Assembly (NCBI RefSeq): GCF_029852145.1
Contig: NC_079975.1
Location: forward strand, 22,511,364 to 22,575,363
From: Microplitis mediator
Lineage: Eukaryota; Arthropoda; Insecta; Hymenoptera; Braconidae
Direction of reading: 5' to 3'
DNA length: 64,000 bases
In this document: piece after piece, positions 1 through 11,400 of the stretch
How positions within the stretch are numbered: the stretch's first letter is position 1
Layout of the letters: the number at the start of each line of letters is the position of its first letter
Made by a program: the position numbers and the translations under genes
Notes under the pieces: generated by a model
Databases searched by the model: none
Told to the model about the DNA's origin: nothing
What the model saw: the letters and a program-made list of their open reading frames with translations, nothing else

Positions 1-22
1 CACTTGCGCTCATAATTTTTTG

Positions 23-380
23 ATGATACTGAAATTGGCAGACGTCTAATAATTTTTGAATTTTTTTAGAAATGATAAATTTTTAAAATAAAAATATTTT
101 TAAAAATTGCACCTGTAGTTTTTGGAATTTTTTACATGTGCATATTTTTTTTTTGCACTTCAGTTGTTGAAAAAAAAATCCGAAAATTGTCAATTGTCTG
201 CTAACTTCAGGATCACATTTTTTGTGATCCTGAGATTGACAAAGTCGACAATCAGATTTTTTATTTTCAACATCGATTGGAAAAAAAAAAAAACTAAATA
301 AATGCATGGTTAGAAAATTTGAAAAACTGTAGGTGCAATTTTTTCAAATATTTTTTTTTATAATTTATAGTTTTGAAAAC
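23..380. mobile_element. MITE family B, one full and one partial copy
   Basis: The copy at about 23-216 starts GATACTGAAATTGGCAGACG and ends GCTAACTTCAGGATCA, the family's inverted ends. A second copy starts at 223 with TGATCCTGAGATTGAC and fades by 380. A further worn piece lies at about 500-655. The rest of 380-1250 is AT-rich sequence with no supported feature. Confidence 0.75.
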
Positions 381-1311
381 TAATCAAAAAACTATGAGTG
401 TAAATGTAACTGTGAAGCGGGAATTTTTAAAACTTTCAAATAAGTTAATAAAATGTGAGTAGAATACAAATTTTAAAACAGATACTAAAGTTAATAATTC
501 TTGGACGGTAGATTATAAAAAAAAAAATATTTGAAAAAATTGCATCTATAGTTTATTCAATTTTTCACGTGCATATTTTTAGTTTTCATTTTTTTTAAAT
601 TGATTTGTTGAAACATAATCGGCAAATTATTAATCGTCAGTAGACTTGAGGATCATTCTTTATTATCATATTTTTTAAAATCGTCTAATATGACCCTGAA
701 CTTTAATCTGTTTACATATTAATTTTATAGAGACGGAGTAAAAAAATATTTTTAAATGGAAATTTTTATGTCGAAATCATAAATATCGTATACTCAAATG
801 TAGAACTTTAAGCAAAAAAATTAATTATGAGTTAACTTTAAAATTTAAGACAGAATTTTGAATTACTCAGTTATTTGTGTTGTAATTATACTGAAAACTT
901 TGTTATCTATTAGTCTAAAAGTGTGATTTTATCATGAAATTTTTAAACTGCGATTATAGAATCCAATATTTGCATAATAATGAATGTGAGTCAGTTTTCT
1001 CTTTAAGTATTTTCTGTTGTATCATTTCATTAAGAGGATTACAGTAAAATTAAAAGCCGAAAAGACTTGAAGTAATAAAATTTAAAGGTACGGCGCCAGT
1101 GACCTGAACGCATGCGGGCAAATGTCATCACAATAGTGACCGATTAAATATTTTCTCAAGATAGATTTTTACCGATGATTACCCTTATAATTTTAAGAGG
1201 ATTATATTTCAATTGTTGAGCCAAAATTTTCTAAATAAGAGGATAAATTTAATGAGTGTGAATGTAGTAGACATCAGACAGATTTAAAGTTATGAATAAA
1301 TAGAGTAAATA

Positions 1312-1579
1312 CCCAGGTGGCACAAAAAAAAAATTGTTAACTTTACGTTAACAATTAGTCCCTGATTAAAAAAAATAATTAAAAAGTGTTTAAAATGATT
1401 TGTTTTTTAATCATTTTAAATACTTTGTAATCATTTAAATCATTTCTAATCCTGTCTCTTATGGACATTTAACGTGTGAAATCATTTTTAATCATTTTTT
1501 TAAATCAGGGGTTACACTATAACAAATTGTTGCCTTAAATTTAACAAAAAGTCAACAATTTTTTTTTGTGCCGCCTGGG
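1312..1579. mobile_element. TA-flanked MITE with CCCAGGTGGCACAAAA ends
   Basis: 268 bp. The left end is CCCAGGTGGCACAAAA and the right end reads TTTTGTGCCGCCTGGG, with TA on both sides (1310-1311 and 1580-1581). The inverted repeats continue about 30 bp through AATTGTTAAC. A TA target duplication points to a Tc1/mariner-type source; no coding sequence remains. Confidence 0.85.
1364..1509. mobile_element. Inner inverted-repeat element (K-like) inside the TA-flanked MITE
   Basis: Starts CCCTGATTAAAAAAA and ends TTTAAATCAGGG. These ends resemble those of family K at 48369-48758 (CCCTGATTAAACAACTG), so it may be a third level of nesting. Boundaries are approximate. Confidence 0.5.
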
Positions 1580-1873
1580 TAATTAAAAAAATAATATTTA
1601 GAGAAAATGCACTTATTAATTTCAAAATTTTTTGTTCATTTACTCTATTTATTTATAATTTTAAATTTGTCTGATGTCTGCTACATTCACACTCATTAAA
1701 TTTTGTGTTTATCCATATGAATTACCTAAAAGTTTTGAAAATAATTGCATAAAATTTTTATCTTTAAAATTCAAACTCTTGTAAAAATCAAATTTTCACA
1801 TTACAATTCTTTTAGTACTTATTTTACTTCACAATTGATTTGTGAAAATAAATGACCACAGTAGTACACTTGC

Positions 1874-2140
1874 CCTGGTAGTCAAGTTGGCCCTGAAAGT
1901 TGACATTTCCATAAATTGACGGCAACTTTCCGAGAAACTTGACGACAACTTTCAGTTTGTGTAACTGTTGCCTACAAGTTGACTACAAGTTGCTCAGAAA
2001 GTTGTCAACAGGTTGCGGCAGTATATTGTCGACAAGTTTCGGAGCAACTTGTAGTCAACAGTTACACAAGCTGAAAGTTGTCGTCAAGTTGGTCGCAACT
2101 CATGTACACAAACTTTCTGATCAGAAACTTTGGCTATCAG
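1874..2140. mobile_element. Palindromic MITE with CCTGGTAGTCAA ends
   Basis: The left end CCTGGTAGTCAAGTT matches the reverse of the right end (AACTTTGGCTATCAGG). Inside, a second arm pair (about 1938-1975 and 2055-2097, around GACAACTTTCAG and TGTAACTGTTG) makes most of the element self-complementary. The forward open frame across it is a by-product. Confidence 0.75.
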
Positions 2141-2365
2141 GATGACTTTGTGATGTCTCTGTGAGATAGAAGTGTTGAGGCTGTTTTTTGATCTATCGAT
2201 AAGACACCAAAATATTGACAAAGCGATCAAAAATTTATGATACCGAAAAATATCTGCTTAAAAGACTCGACAAGTGACGACGGAAATTAAATTACTTTTT
2301 TTTTGGGCGGAAAAAAGAAGACAAATTTCCTATGACTCCTAGAACCAACATCTGTCTTATTCATA

Positions 2366-2677
2366 CACGGAAAAAATGAACTATAGAAATTGAGAACGAC
2401 AAGTATTATAATGATAAAGTAATCAGTAAAAATTATCATTCTAAATAGTAATATTTACGTTCATGATTAAATCGTGAATAATTACAGGATAAGTATGAAA
2501 ATTTATTGTCTATGCAAGTAAAATTACTATTTGAACATTAAAAATCGTAACTGATACCTGGAAAATTGACACGTATTATAAAATTTATTATTTTGAATGT
2601 TAAAATTCCCCATATTGACACCCGGGTTTCGGGTTATAATTTCAAACACTAATTTTTAAAGTATATTTTTTTCCGTG
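2366..2677. mobile_element. MITE with CACGGAAAAAAT ends and TA flanks
   Basis: Left CACGGAAAAAAT after TA (2364-2365); right TTTTTTTCCGTG before TA (2678-2679). Length 312 bp, non-coding. The flanks from 2149 to 2363 and from 2680 to 2760 include GACAAATTT/AAATTTGTC matches that also occur near 9240-9300, suggesting it sits inside an older repeat. Confidence 0.65.
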
Positions 2678-3199
2678 TATAGAAAAATTTGACTTTGAGA
2701 CAAAAAAAAAAATTTGTCTTGTCTTTTTGAAAGACATCTTAAAATTTTCTCTGTGCTCGGACTCAAAAAATCAAATTCTATTGCAATATTAAATTTATCT
2801 AAGTCCTTTTTAATTTGAAATTTTTCTGTCTTTTTCTAAAAGAAATTCTTTTATATATATATATGTACATATATATGTATATCGCGTTACTCAAAATATA
2901 CAGTCTTTTGGCTCTATCGTTTTTTTATAAAATATTTTCTTACAAAAATTGAAATATCCAAGTAATATAAAACTAATTTCTTCCTTCGAAAAATTTGAAA
3001 AAAAAATCATATTACAAGTAATTTTTTTACTCAACAACAATAAAAATTTTACTATCAAAAGCTTTATCATAAATTATCAATTATGATTTCCAATTCGCGG
3101 TATTTTCAAATTTTCCCGCGCATTTCAAATTTCAAATCCAACCAATCAAACTTGAATATTTTTTAGTGCCATCTCGATTCAATATTCAAAACTTCACGT

Positions 3200-3775
3200 C
3201 TGACAGAACCCTAGAAATTTTCTTTACCGACAGTACACCCGAGAATGAATCACTCGGAAATAAACATCAAACACCAGATAATAATGCGGGTTAAATATTT
3301 TTGGTCTGTAGTAGTGTCCAGATAAATTTAAAAAAATCATTTCTTCTTCCAATCTCTAAAATAGTAGTTTAAGTCCAGCCTACGTGGGACGCGTGACTAA
3401 AATCTAAAACGTGTTATGCGTCAGTTGGCTTTCTGAGGCTTGAAGCTGACGCGCTTTTAATAGCAGCATATTAAAATATCTACAATTACATAAATATACA
3501 TATATACATATACACATACATTTACACGCATTTACATACATATATATGTATACTCATAAGTGTTAAAGTTTTACAGTACACTCAGTACTCGGTAATCTAT
3601 TGCGGGTTCGGTATCGTCGTTTTATTTTTATTTTCTGAGATAAAAATCAACGAGTGGAGGGAAAAGTCAACAAATTTAATTGATTTTTATAATACAAAAT
3701 TTTTAAAATTAAGAAAATCAATAAAACAAAATTTATCTTTGAATTTTCAAATTTAATTTAAAAAAAAATTTGAAA
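3200..3775 (+). promoter_or_regulatory. Gdh promoter and 5' UTR region
   Basis: Locally less repetitive and GC-richer than its surroundings (3340-3450 and 3590-3620). An arthropod initiator-like CTCAGT lies at 3581-3586, about 190 bases before the start codon. There is no convincing TATA box at the right distance. The exact start site is inferred. Confidence 0.4.
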
Positions 3776-4226
3776 ATGTATCATCATTTGAATAAACTTG
3801 TGAGATCAAAAGCCACTGGATGTCTTAAAGGAAAGCAGACTCCAAAATTAAATGGTGATTTAGCCGGTGCATTGGCGCGTGTTATCCCGGTGACAATTCA
3901 AAATCGCGGGTATGCTGAGCACCAGATACCTGATCGTCTTAAGGACATTCCGGTTGCTGAGAATCCGAAATTCTTTAACATGGTAGAGTATTTTTTTCAC
4001 CGTGCATGCCAAACTATCGAGGATAAATTGGTCGAGGATGTGGGTCATCGATCTAAAATGACAATCGAGGAGCGTAGAAAAAAAGTAAAAGGTATTCTCA
4101 TGTTAATGGAACCTTGTGATCATATTTTGGAGACAACATTCCCATTAAGACTTGACTCGGGTGACTATGAAATGATTACTGGTTACCGTGCTCAGCATTC
4201 TACGCATCGGACACCATGCAAAGGAG
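3776..4226 (+). CDS. Gdh: Gdh exon 1: transit peptide and N-terminal domain start
   Basis: 150 codons plus one base (phase 1). Begins MYHHLNKLVRSK, a positively charged mitochondrial leader, and runs to HRTPCKG, splitting the next glycine codon at the GT of GTTTGT. The reading frame continues for about 60 codons into the intron, but that part is AT-rich and unlike GDH, so the exon stops at 4226. Confidence 0.95.
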
Positions 4227-5677
4227 GTTTGTTTTATTTTTTTTTTAACAGGAAAATTTATAAACAATTTTTTTTATCAAGAGACGTTTTTAAATATACA
4301 CGGAAATGTCAACATTTTCAAGGCTGTAACTTTAATTTAAATATTTATATTCTATACGTTTCAGCTTCCAGTATTTTCTTTAGTTTTTTATTATTTTGAC
4401 ATAAAAAAATATTTATTATTTTTTAGACGAGTATAAACTTTTTTTTTAAATTGGAGTAAAAATTTAAAAAAGAAAATTTAAATTTCATTAATAATGAAAT
4501 TAATGAGTAAGAATTTAGCAGACATAAAACAATTTTAAAATTATAAATAATTAAAAAAATTAAATTTTCCAAAAATGCACTTATAAATTTTTAAATTTTC
4601 CAAATGCGCATTTTTTTTAAATTTTAATTTACTAATTATTTACTCTATTTATTAATAATGAAAATTTGTCTGATGTCTGCTACATTATGATCCTAAAGTT
4701 AGTAGACAATTATAAATTTTTGAATTTTATTTTCAATGAGTTAACTACAGAAAAAAAAACTAAAAATATGCACATGTAGAAAATTAAAAAAACTACAGGT
4801 GCAATTTTTTCAAATATTTTTTTTCTATAGTTTATCTTTTTAAAAAAAAATCCAAAAATTATCAGACGTTGGCTAACTTCAGTATCATTACATTCACACT
4901 CTTGCAGACATCAAATAATTTTAAAATTATAAATAATTAATAAAATAAAATTTACAAAAAATGCACTTATTAATTTTTAAATTTTCTAAATGCGCATTTT
5001 CTTAAAATTTAATTTTATTAATTATTTATAATTAAAAATTTTTCTGATGTCTGCTACATTCATACACTATAATAATAATAATTTATTATAAAAGTTATTT
5101 ATTTATAAAGAGAATAAATGTTTCGAGAATCATCAAGAGTTTATTCGCGTCTTTATATTAAGTCTCGCGTCAACGTCTCGACACCGTTATAAAAGAGATT
5201 AAATCGACAGCAAAGTGTCAGTGATTGTTCATCAAGTTGTGATACGCAACAAGAGTACAAAAACACAAGGCCAGAAAAAATCTGTACCTTGTAAAAAAAA
5301 AAAAAAAATAATTTATTTCTCAACAATGGACACACTGATTTGTCTGTCACTATTTATTTAAATCGCAGTATATGTATATTTTTATTAAAGTTTCTATTAT
5401 TTGCTGTTATCATTACAGCCAACAATCGGATATTGGACTTGAATTTTAAATATTTTTACAAACGTCGTAAATATTCAATGACATTTCAATTAACAACATA
5501 ATAAATTTTATTATTATGGATAAATAATAAAGTTCCGGGTAATGAATCATTTTTTAATCGTCAATCATGTCGTTGTTATGATAAATATTTTTTTTTTTTT
5601 TAAATAAAATTAAATTCAAATTTTTTTTTTTATTGTAATGTTTGTCATTAATTGTCATCAATTTAGTTTCATGGACA

Positions 5678-5740
<63 letters not shown>

Positions 5741-8374
5741 GATAAAATAAATAAAATAATTTATAGTCACAGTTAAATTTATGAGTGTAAATGTAGCAGA
5801 CATCAGACAAATTTAAAATTATAAATAAATAGAGTAAATAATTAATAAAATAAAATTTAAAAAAAATGCGCATTTGGAAAATTTTGAAATTAATAAGTGC
5901 ATTTTTTATAAATATTATTTTTTTGATTAATTACTCTATTTATTTATGATTTTCAATTTGTCTATCTGCTACATTCATGATCCTGAAGTTAACAGACAAT
6001 CAGCAATTTTTGGATTTTTATTTTCAATAAGTCGATTACAAAAAACAAAAAAATAAAAATATGCACATGTAGAAAACTAAAGAAACTACAAGTGCAATTT
6101 TTTTGAAATTTTTTTTTCTGCTACATATGACAGTAAAGTTAGCAGACATTTGAAATTTAAATAAATTTTTTTAAATAGATAAATAATAAAAAAAATATAT
6201 ATTTCAAAAAAATGCACACGTAGAAAGTTTAATGAACTATACGTGCAATTTTTCAAAATATTTTTTTTAAATTTATTTTTTTGTGAAAAAAAAATCAAAA
6301 TGTTGTTAAATGTCTGCTAACTTTATTTTCATAATTTTTTTTTCTGCTACATTCACATGATCCTGAAGTTGGTACACAATTATAAATTTTTGAATTTTAT
6401 TTTCAATGAATTGACTACAGAAAAAAAAAAATTAAAAATATGCACATGTAGAAAATTAAAAAAACTACAGGCGCAATTTTTTCAAATACTTTTTTTCCTA
6501 TAATTTATCGTTTTAAAAAAAAATCTAAAAATTATCAGACGTTGGCTAAGTTCAGTATCATGCCACATTCACACTCATTTAAATTTGATTAATTTTTTTT
6601 TCATTCTTCATAGTTAATTTTATCATAAATATTGATAAAATTACTCAGTTTTTTTTTGTCAAGATATACCTCTCATATATCTCTAGTTACATATTTATAA
6701 ATATATAATCATACGATTAAAAAGTTAAAAAAAACGTATAAATATATAAATATACATGTCATAGCAACACTTGGAATTATTTAACTGTTGGCAATTTAAC
6801 AAACACACGTGGCACTGATGAGTCACTTAATTGTTTCTGTTTTGAGTCAATTAAAATAATTAAATTTAATCTAATTTTAAATGTAACTGAGAAAATGTTA
6901 ATTTTTTTTTTCGACTAGTTTATTTATTTTATTGTATTCAATGGCAACACTGAACATTTTTTTCATGCTCTATGTAATTTATTTAATTATTTCGTTGACG
7001 AGTAATGGTAGTCCTTGATGAGTTGATTGAAAATAATTGGTAGACAATTGTTATTGATTATTGATTAATAATCATTACATTGTTTTACTTATGTTGGGGA
7101 GTAATGAGGTCAGTAAAAAGCTAGAAGCTTTTACAGCCTTGTCAGCTAAAAGATGTTATAAATAAACTTAAAGGCTCGTCTTTTATTTGTAAATTCTACT
7201 CATTTAGTAAACATATAAATTATCTCTTATCGCACTACTATATAAATAAATCAATATATAAATATGATATTTAATCATTTGTTGTGTAAAAAAAAAATAC
7301 TGCCTACAAATAATCAATATAGTGATTATTTAATTTAACTAATTGATTAGGAAATTAATTATTCAACTTATTTATTTATTTAATTAGTGAAAGATAAATA
7401 ATTTATTGAAAATTTATTAATTATTAATAATTTAATAAATATTTGAATTTTTAAATCAGAATTTTTTTTTATCGTTTAGTAAAATTATTAAAAATATTCA
7501 CATGTGATTTATTATGAGTGTGAATGTAGCAGACATCAGACAAATTTAAAATTATAAATAATTTAAAAAATGACATTTATAAAAAATGCACTCATTAATT
7601 TCAAAATTTTTTAATTGCGGATTTTTAAAAAATTTTATTTTATTAATTATTTATGATCCTGAAGTTAGCAGATAATTAAAAATTTTTGGATTTTTTTTTT
7701 CAACAAATCAATCAGAAAAAAAACAAAAATAAAAATATGCACTTGTAGATAATTCAAAAAACTACAGGTGCAATTTTTTCAAATTTTTTTTTTCTTATAA
7801 TTTACTGTCTAAAATAAAATCCAAAAATTATTAGACGTCTGCTAACTTCAGTATCATAATTATTCACTCCATTAATTTATAATTTGAAATTTATCTTATG
7901 TCTGCTACATTCAAACTCATGATTTATTTTTTTAAATTTTTTTATCCGCAATTCGAAAAAAATTTTGAGTTTTTAAATTTTGTCTGTAAAAAGAATTAAT
8001 AGTAAAATATTCACAGGAAATTATGTCTAAGCGACTTTAGTAATTTATCAAGTAAAACTGGAAAAATTTTTGAAATTGTTTGATTTTAAAATTTGTTTTT
8101 TAGTTTTCATACGAATTTTTTTTTTCGTTTGTATTTAAATAAAAAAATTTTATGTAAATTCGTATCACGAATTTAAAATAAATAAATATATTTTTTTATT
8201 TAAACCCGGAAGTGATTTCTAGTATATAGTAAATATTTTATCCAAACAAAATGTATGAAAAAAATAAATATTTGGTATTTAAATAAAAAATATAAAAAGT
8301 TTATAAATGTAAATTTTAAAATATTTTAATTTTCAAAATATTAATCAATTTTATAAAATTGAATTAAAGAACAC

Positions 8375-8435
<61 letters not shown>

Positions 8436-11400
8436 TAATTACGAAAGACAATCGGTGCCATGCAGTCTGAGCCCAATAGGTCAAAGCATTGGCTAATTAG
8501 TTGGTCATGCATTCATGTACATATAGATCATATAAAAAAAAAAAAATACGAAAGCGAAAGGCCACGGATAATTTATATTTGGATTAATCCAAAATAGAAA
8601 TCACGAGTACCGAAATACATGGGTATAATTAAAAATAATCTTAGTAACCGTAGTAATTTGAAGTTCTCATATGACTGCCTGAGTTTTACTAATCATGACT
8701 ATGACATATCGCGTCACTAATTCTAACAGGACTTATATTTTAATTGTCCTGTAGATCGGAACGATTTTCGCGCAAAAAAATTTGAAAAAATCTACTAGAT
8801 GACTAGATTTTTGATAAATTTTACTGAGATTTTCTTATAAATTATTTGAAAAACTACCGAATTTCTAATCAACTGATAAAAAAAACTTTATAAGAATTTA
8901 TCAAAGTTTTTAAAGAGAGCGTCCACTGAATTATTTTATTCATTTACTGAGTTCTTGATAGATTTTTATGTAAATATAACAATATTTATAGATATTTTAT
9001 TTTATTATTTTTTTAAAAAACGAAAAAGATCTTGAGCTCCCATTTATTGGCCGACTGACCCCACACCGGGATTTATTTTAATCCTTATTAAAGTAAATTA
9101 CAAATAGTGATAAAATAGCGGTAAAATAAATCATCTAAATGGCTTTTTAATTAAAATGAGACAGAAAAAACAACACAATTCTTCTCTGTCTTCGGAACAA
9201 ACATTTGCATGTCGTATTTATATCAAAAAAGATGACTTTGGGACAAAAAAAAATTTGTCTTGTCCTTTTAAAAGACATCTTTAAGACATCTTAAAGTTGT
9301 CTCTGTGCTACTTGGGTTATGAGATAATGAGAAAAAAAATAAGAATTCTATGAAAAAATTCGGTTTAGCGGTCCGTACTACCCCACCCCTATGCGTTACA
9401 ACTTCGCGACAATGGGCACTTTTGTAGAGTATTTAATTCTGAGAAAATCCCGACTTTGGGTGAGATGATATCATAAAATTCCGCGGAGTTATAGAAGTTT
9501 AAAAAATAAAAACCCAAGTTTACGTGTATTTTAAATGGGAAATCTTCAGCCGCTCTGGGAAAGTATTTAATATTAATATTAAGGGCTCAAGCTCTCAGGG
9601 AATTTTTTGGGGGTATTTCCAACAAAATTTCGGGATGGGAGTGAAAAAAAAATAGTCGCAAAAAAAAGCAGTCTAGTGTAGATATGGGATTAATTTTTCT
9701 ATGAAAAAAAATTTTTGTTTACAGTCTGACTTCGTTATAAGTCTATCATTCTGTCTTCTTTATAAACCAGGTATCGCGGTAATTTGAGAGAGAAACTACT
9801 AGTCTTATAACGGGATCACTGTACTTTTTTTGCATAAACGATTTTCTTAAATGGAGTCAGACAATTTGCTAATTATAACATCATGATAATTAATTCCATA
9901 AAATAATAAATAATTTTCTCTATTACAGGTATCCGATTTTCAATGGATGTATGCAGAGATGAAGTAAAAGCTTTATCAGCTTTGATGACCTTCAAGTGTG
10001 CTTGCGTTGACGTCCCCTTCGGTGGTGCTAAAGCCGGAATAAAAATTGACCCGAAAAAATATTCCGAGCACGAGTTAGAAAAAATAACTCGTAGATTTAC
10101 TTTGGAGATGGCGAAAAAAGGTTTTATTGGTAAGAAAAATTAAATAAAATAAATGAGCAATCAATTGATTGATTGATTAATAATGAAATAAAAAATAAAA
10201 ATTTAAAACAGGACCTGGTGTGGACGTACCAGCCCCTGACATGGGAACAGGCGAACGTGAAATGTCATGGATAGCAGATACATATGCCAAGACGATAGGT
10301 CACCTGGATATAAATGCCCATGCCTGTGTAACAGGAAAACCCATAAACCAGGGTGGAATTCACGGACGTATATCAGCAACCGGTCGCGGAGTTTTCCACG
10401 GTCTAGAGAATTTTATAAACGAGGCCAACTACATGTCTATGATTGGAACAACACCCGGTTGGGGCGGCAAAACATTTATCGTTCAAGGTTTTGGTAATGT
10501 AGGTCTTCATTCAATGCGGTATCTCCACCGTGCTGGTGCAACTTGTGTTGGAGTTATTGAGCACGATGGTTCAATCGTCAACCCCGATGGAATCGATCCA
10601 AAGGCATTGGAAGATTATAGGATTGAAAATGGAACAATCGTTGGTTTTCCGGGGGCGCAACCTTACACTGGTGAAAATTTAATGTACGAACAGTGCGATA
10701 TTTTTATTCCCGCTGCTATTGAAAAGGTTATCAACAAGGATAACGCCTCACGTATTCAGGTATTAATTAATTAATTAATTTATTTATTTTGATGTTAATT
10801 GTGATATTTTTTTCAAGGCTAAAATAATTGCGGAAGCTGCCAATGGACCTACGACACCTGCAGCTGATAAAATTCTTATTGAAAGAAATGTTCTCGTTAT
10901 TCCTGATTTATATATAAATGCTGGTGGTGTTACTGTGTCATTTTTCGAATGGCTTAAAAATTTAAATCATGTTTCCTATGGACGTCTTACATTTAAATAT
11001 GAAAGAGAATCTAATTATCATTTATTAGGTAAATTATATATCAGAAATTATAAATTAATAAATTTATATGGACAAGTATCAGATAATTGACGTCAATTTA
11101 CCAGCGAAAAATTAACCAAAGGTCATTTTTTCAATTTTACGGCTGAGTGATAACTTATTTTATAAAAAATTTACCGAAAATTTTTTGACGTCAATTGTCA
11201 GTAAATTTATCGCGATCTGACTGAGCATAAAAATGACGGTTATTTTGTATCACTATAAAAAATTAATGAAATTATAATTATTTATAAATTATAGAATCCG
11301 TCCAAGAGTCTTTAGAGCGCAGATTTGGTCGCGTTGGTGGCCGTATTCCAGTGACTGCATCTGAAGCTTTTCAAAAAAGAATTTCTGGTGCTTCCGAAAA

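Larger units (their letters stand above)
1253..1695. mobile_element. MITE family A, split by a younger element
   Basis: The left half (1253-1311) begins TGAGTGTGAATGTAGTAGAC. The right half (1580-1695) ends GTCTGCTACATTCACACTCA, the inverted counterpart. Intact A copies are near 190 bp (for example 5782-5975). The break falls in the motif GAGTAAATAATTAA, which is restored if the insert and one TA are removed. Confidence 0.85.
4227..9928 (+). other. Gdh: Gdh intron 1, repeat-filled
   Basis: 5702 bp with no coding sequence seen on either strand. It contains family A and B MITEs (itemised separately), the TA and AAT microsatellites and a 100-bp TA-flanked MITE. Stretches 6570-7510, 7920-8370 and 8435-9720 show only AT-rich sequence and worn repeat fragments. 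One fragment at 9232-9310 resembles 2690-2760. Confidence 0.85.

Noticed and set aside
1939..2145. 68-codon plus-strand frame
   Set aside because: Lies wholly within a palindromic MITE; no protein-like features.
4227..4399. Continuation of Gdh exon 1 open frame
   Set aside because: Sequence after the GT at 4227 is AT-rich and unlike GDH; exon 2 continues the protein exactly.
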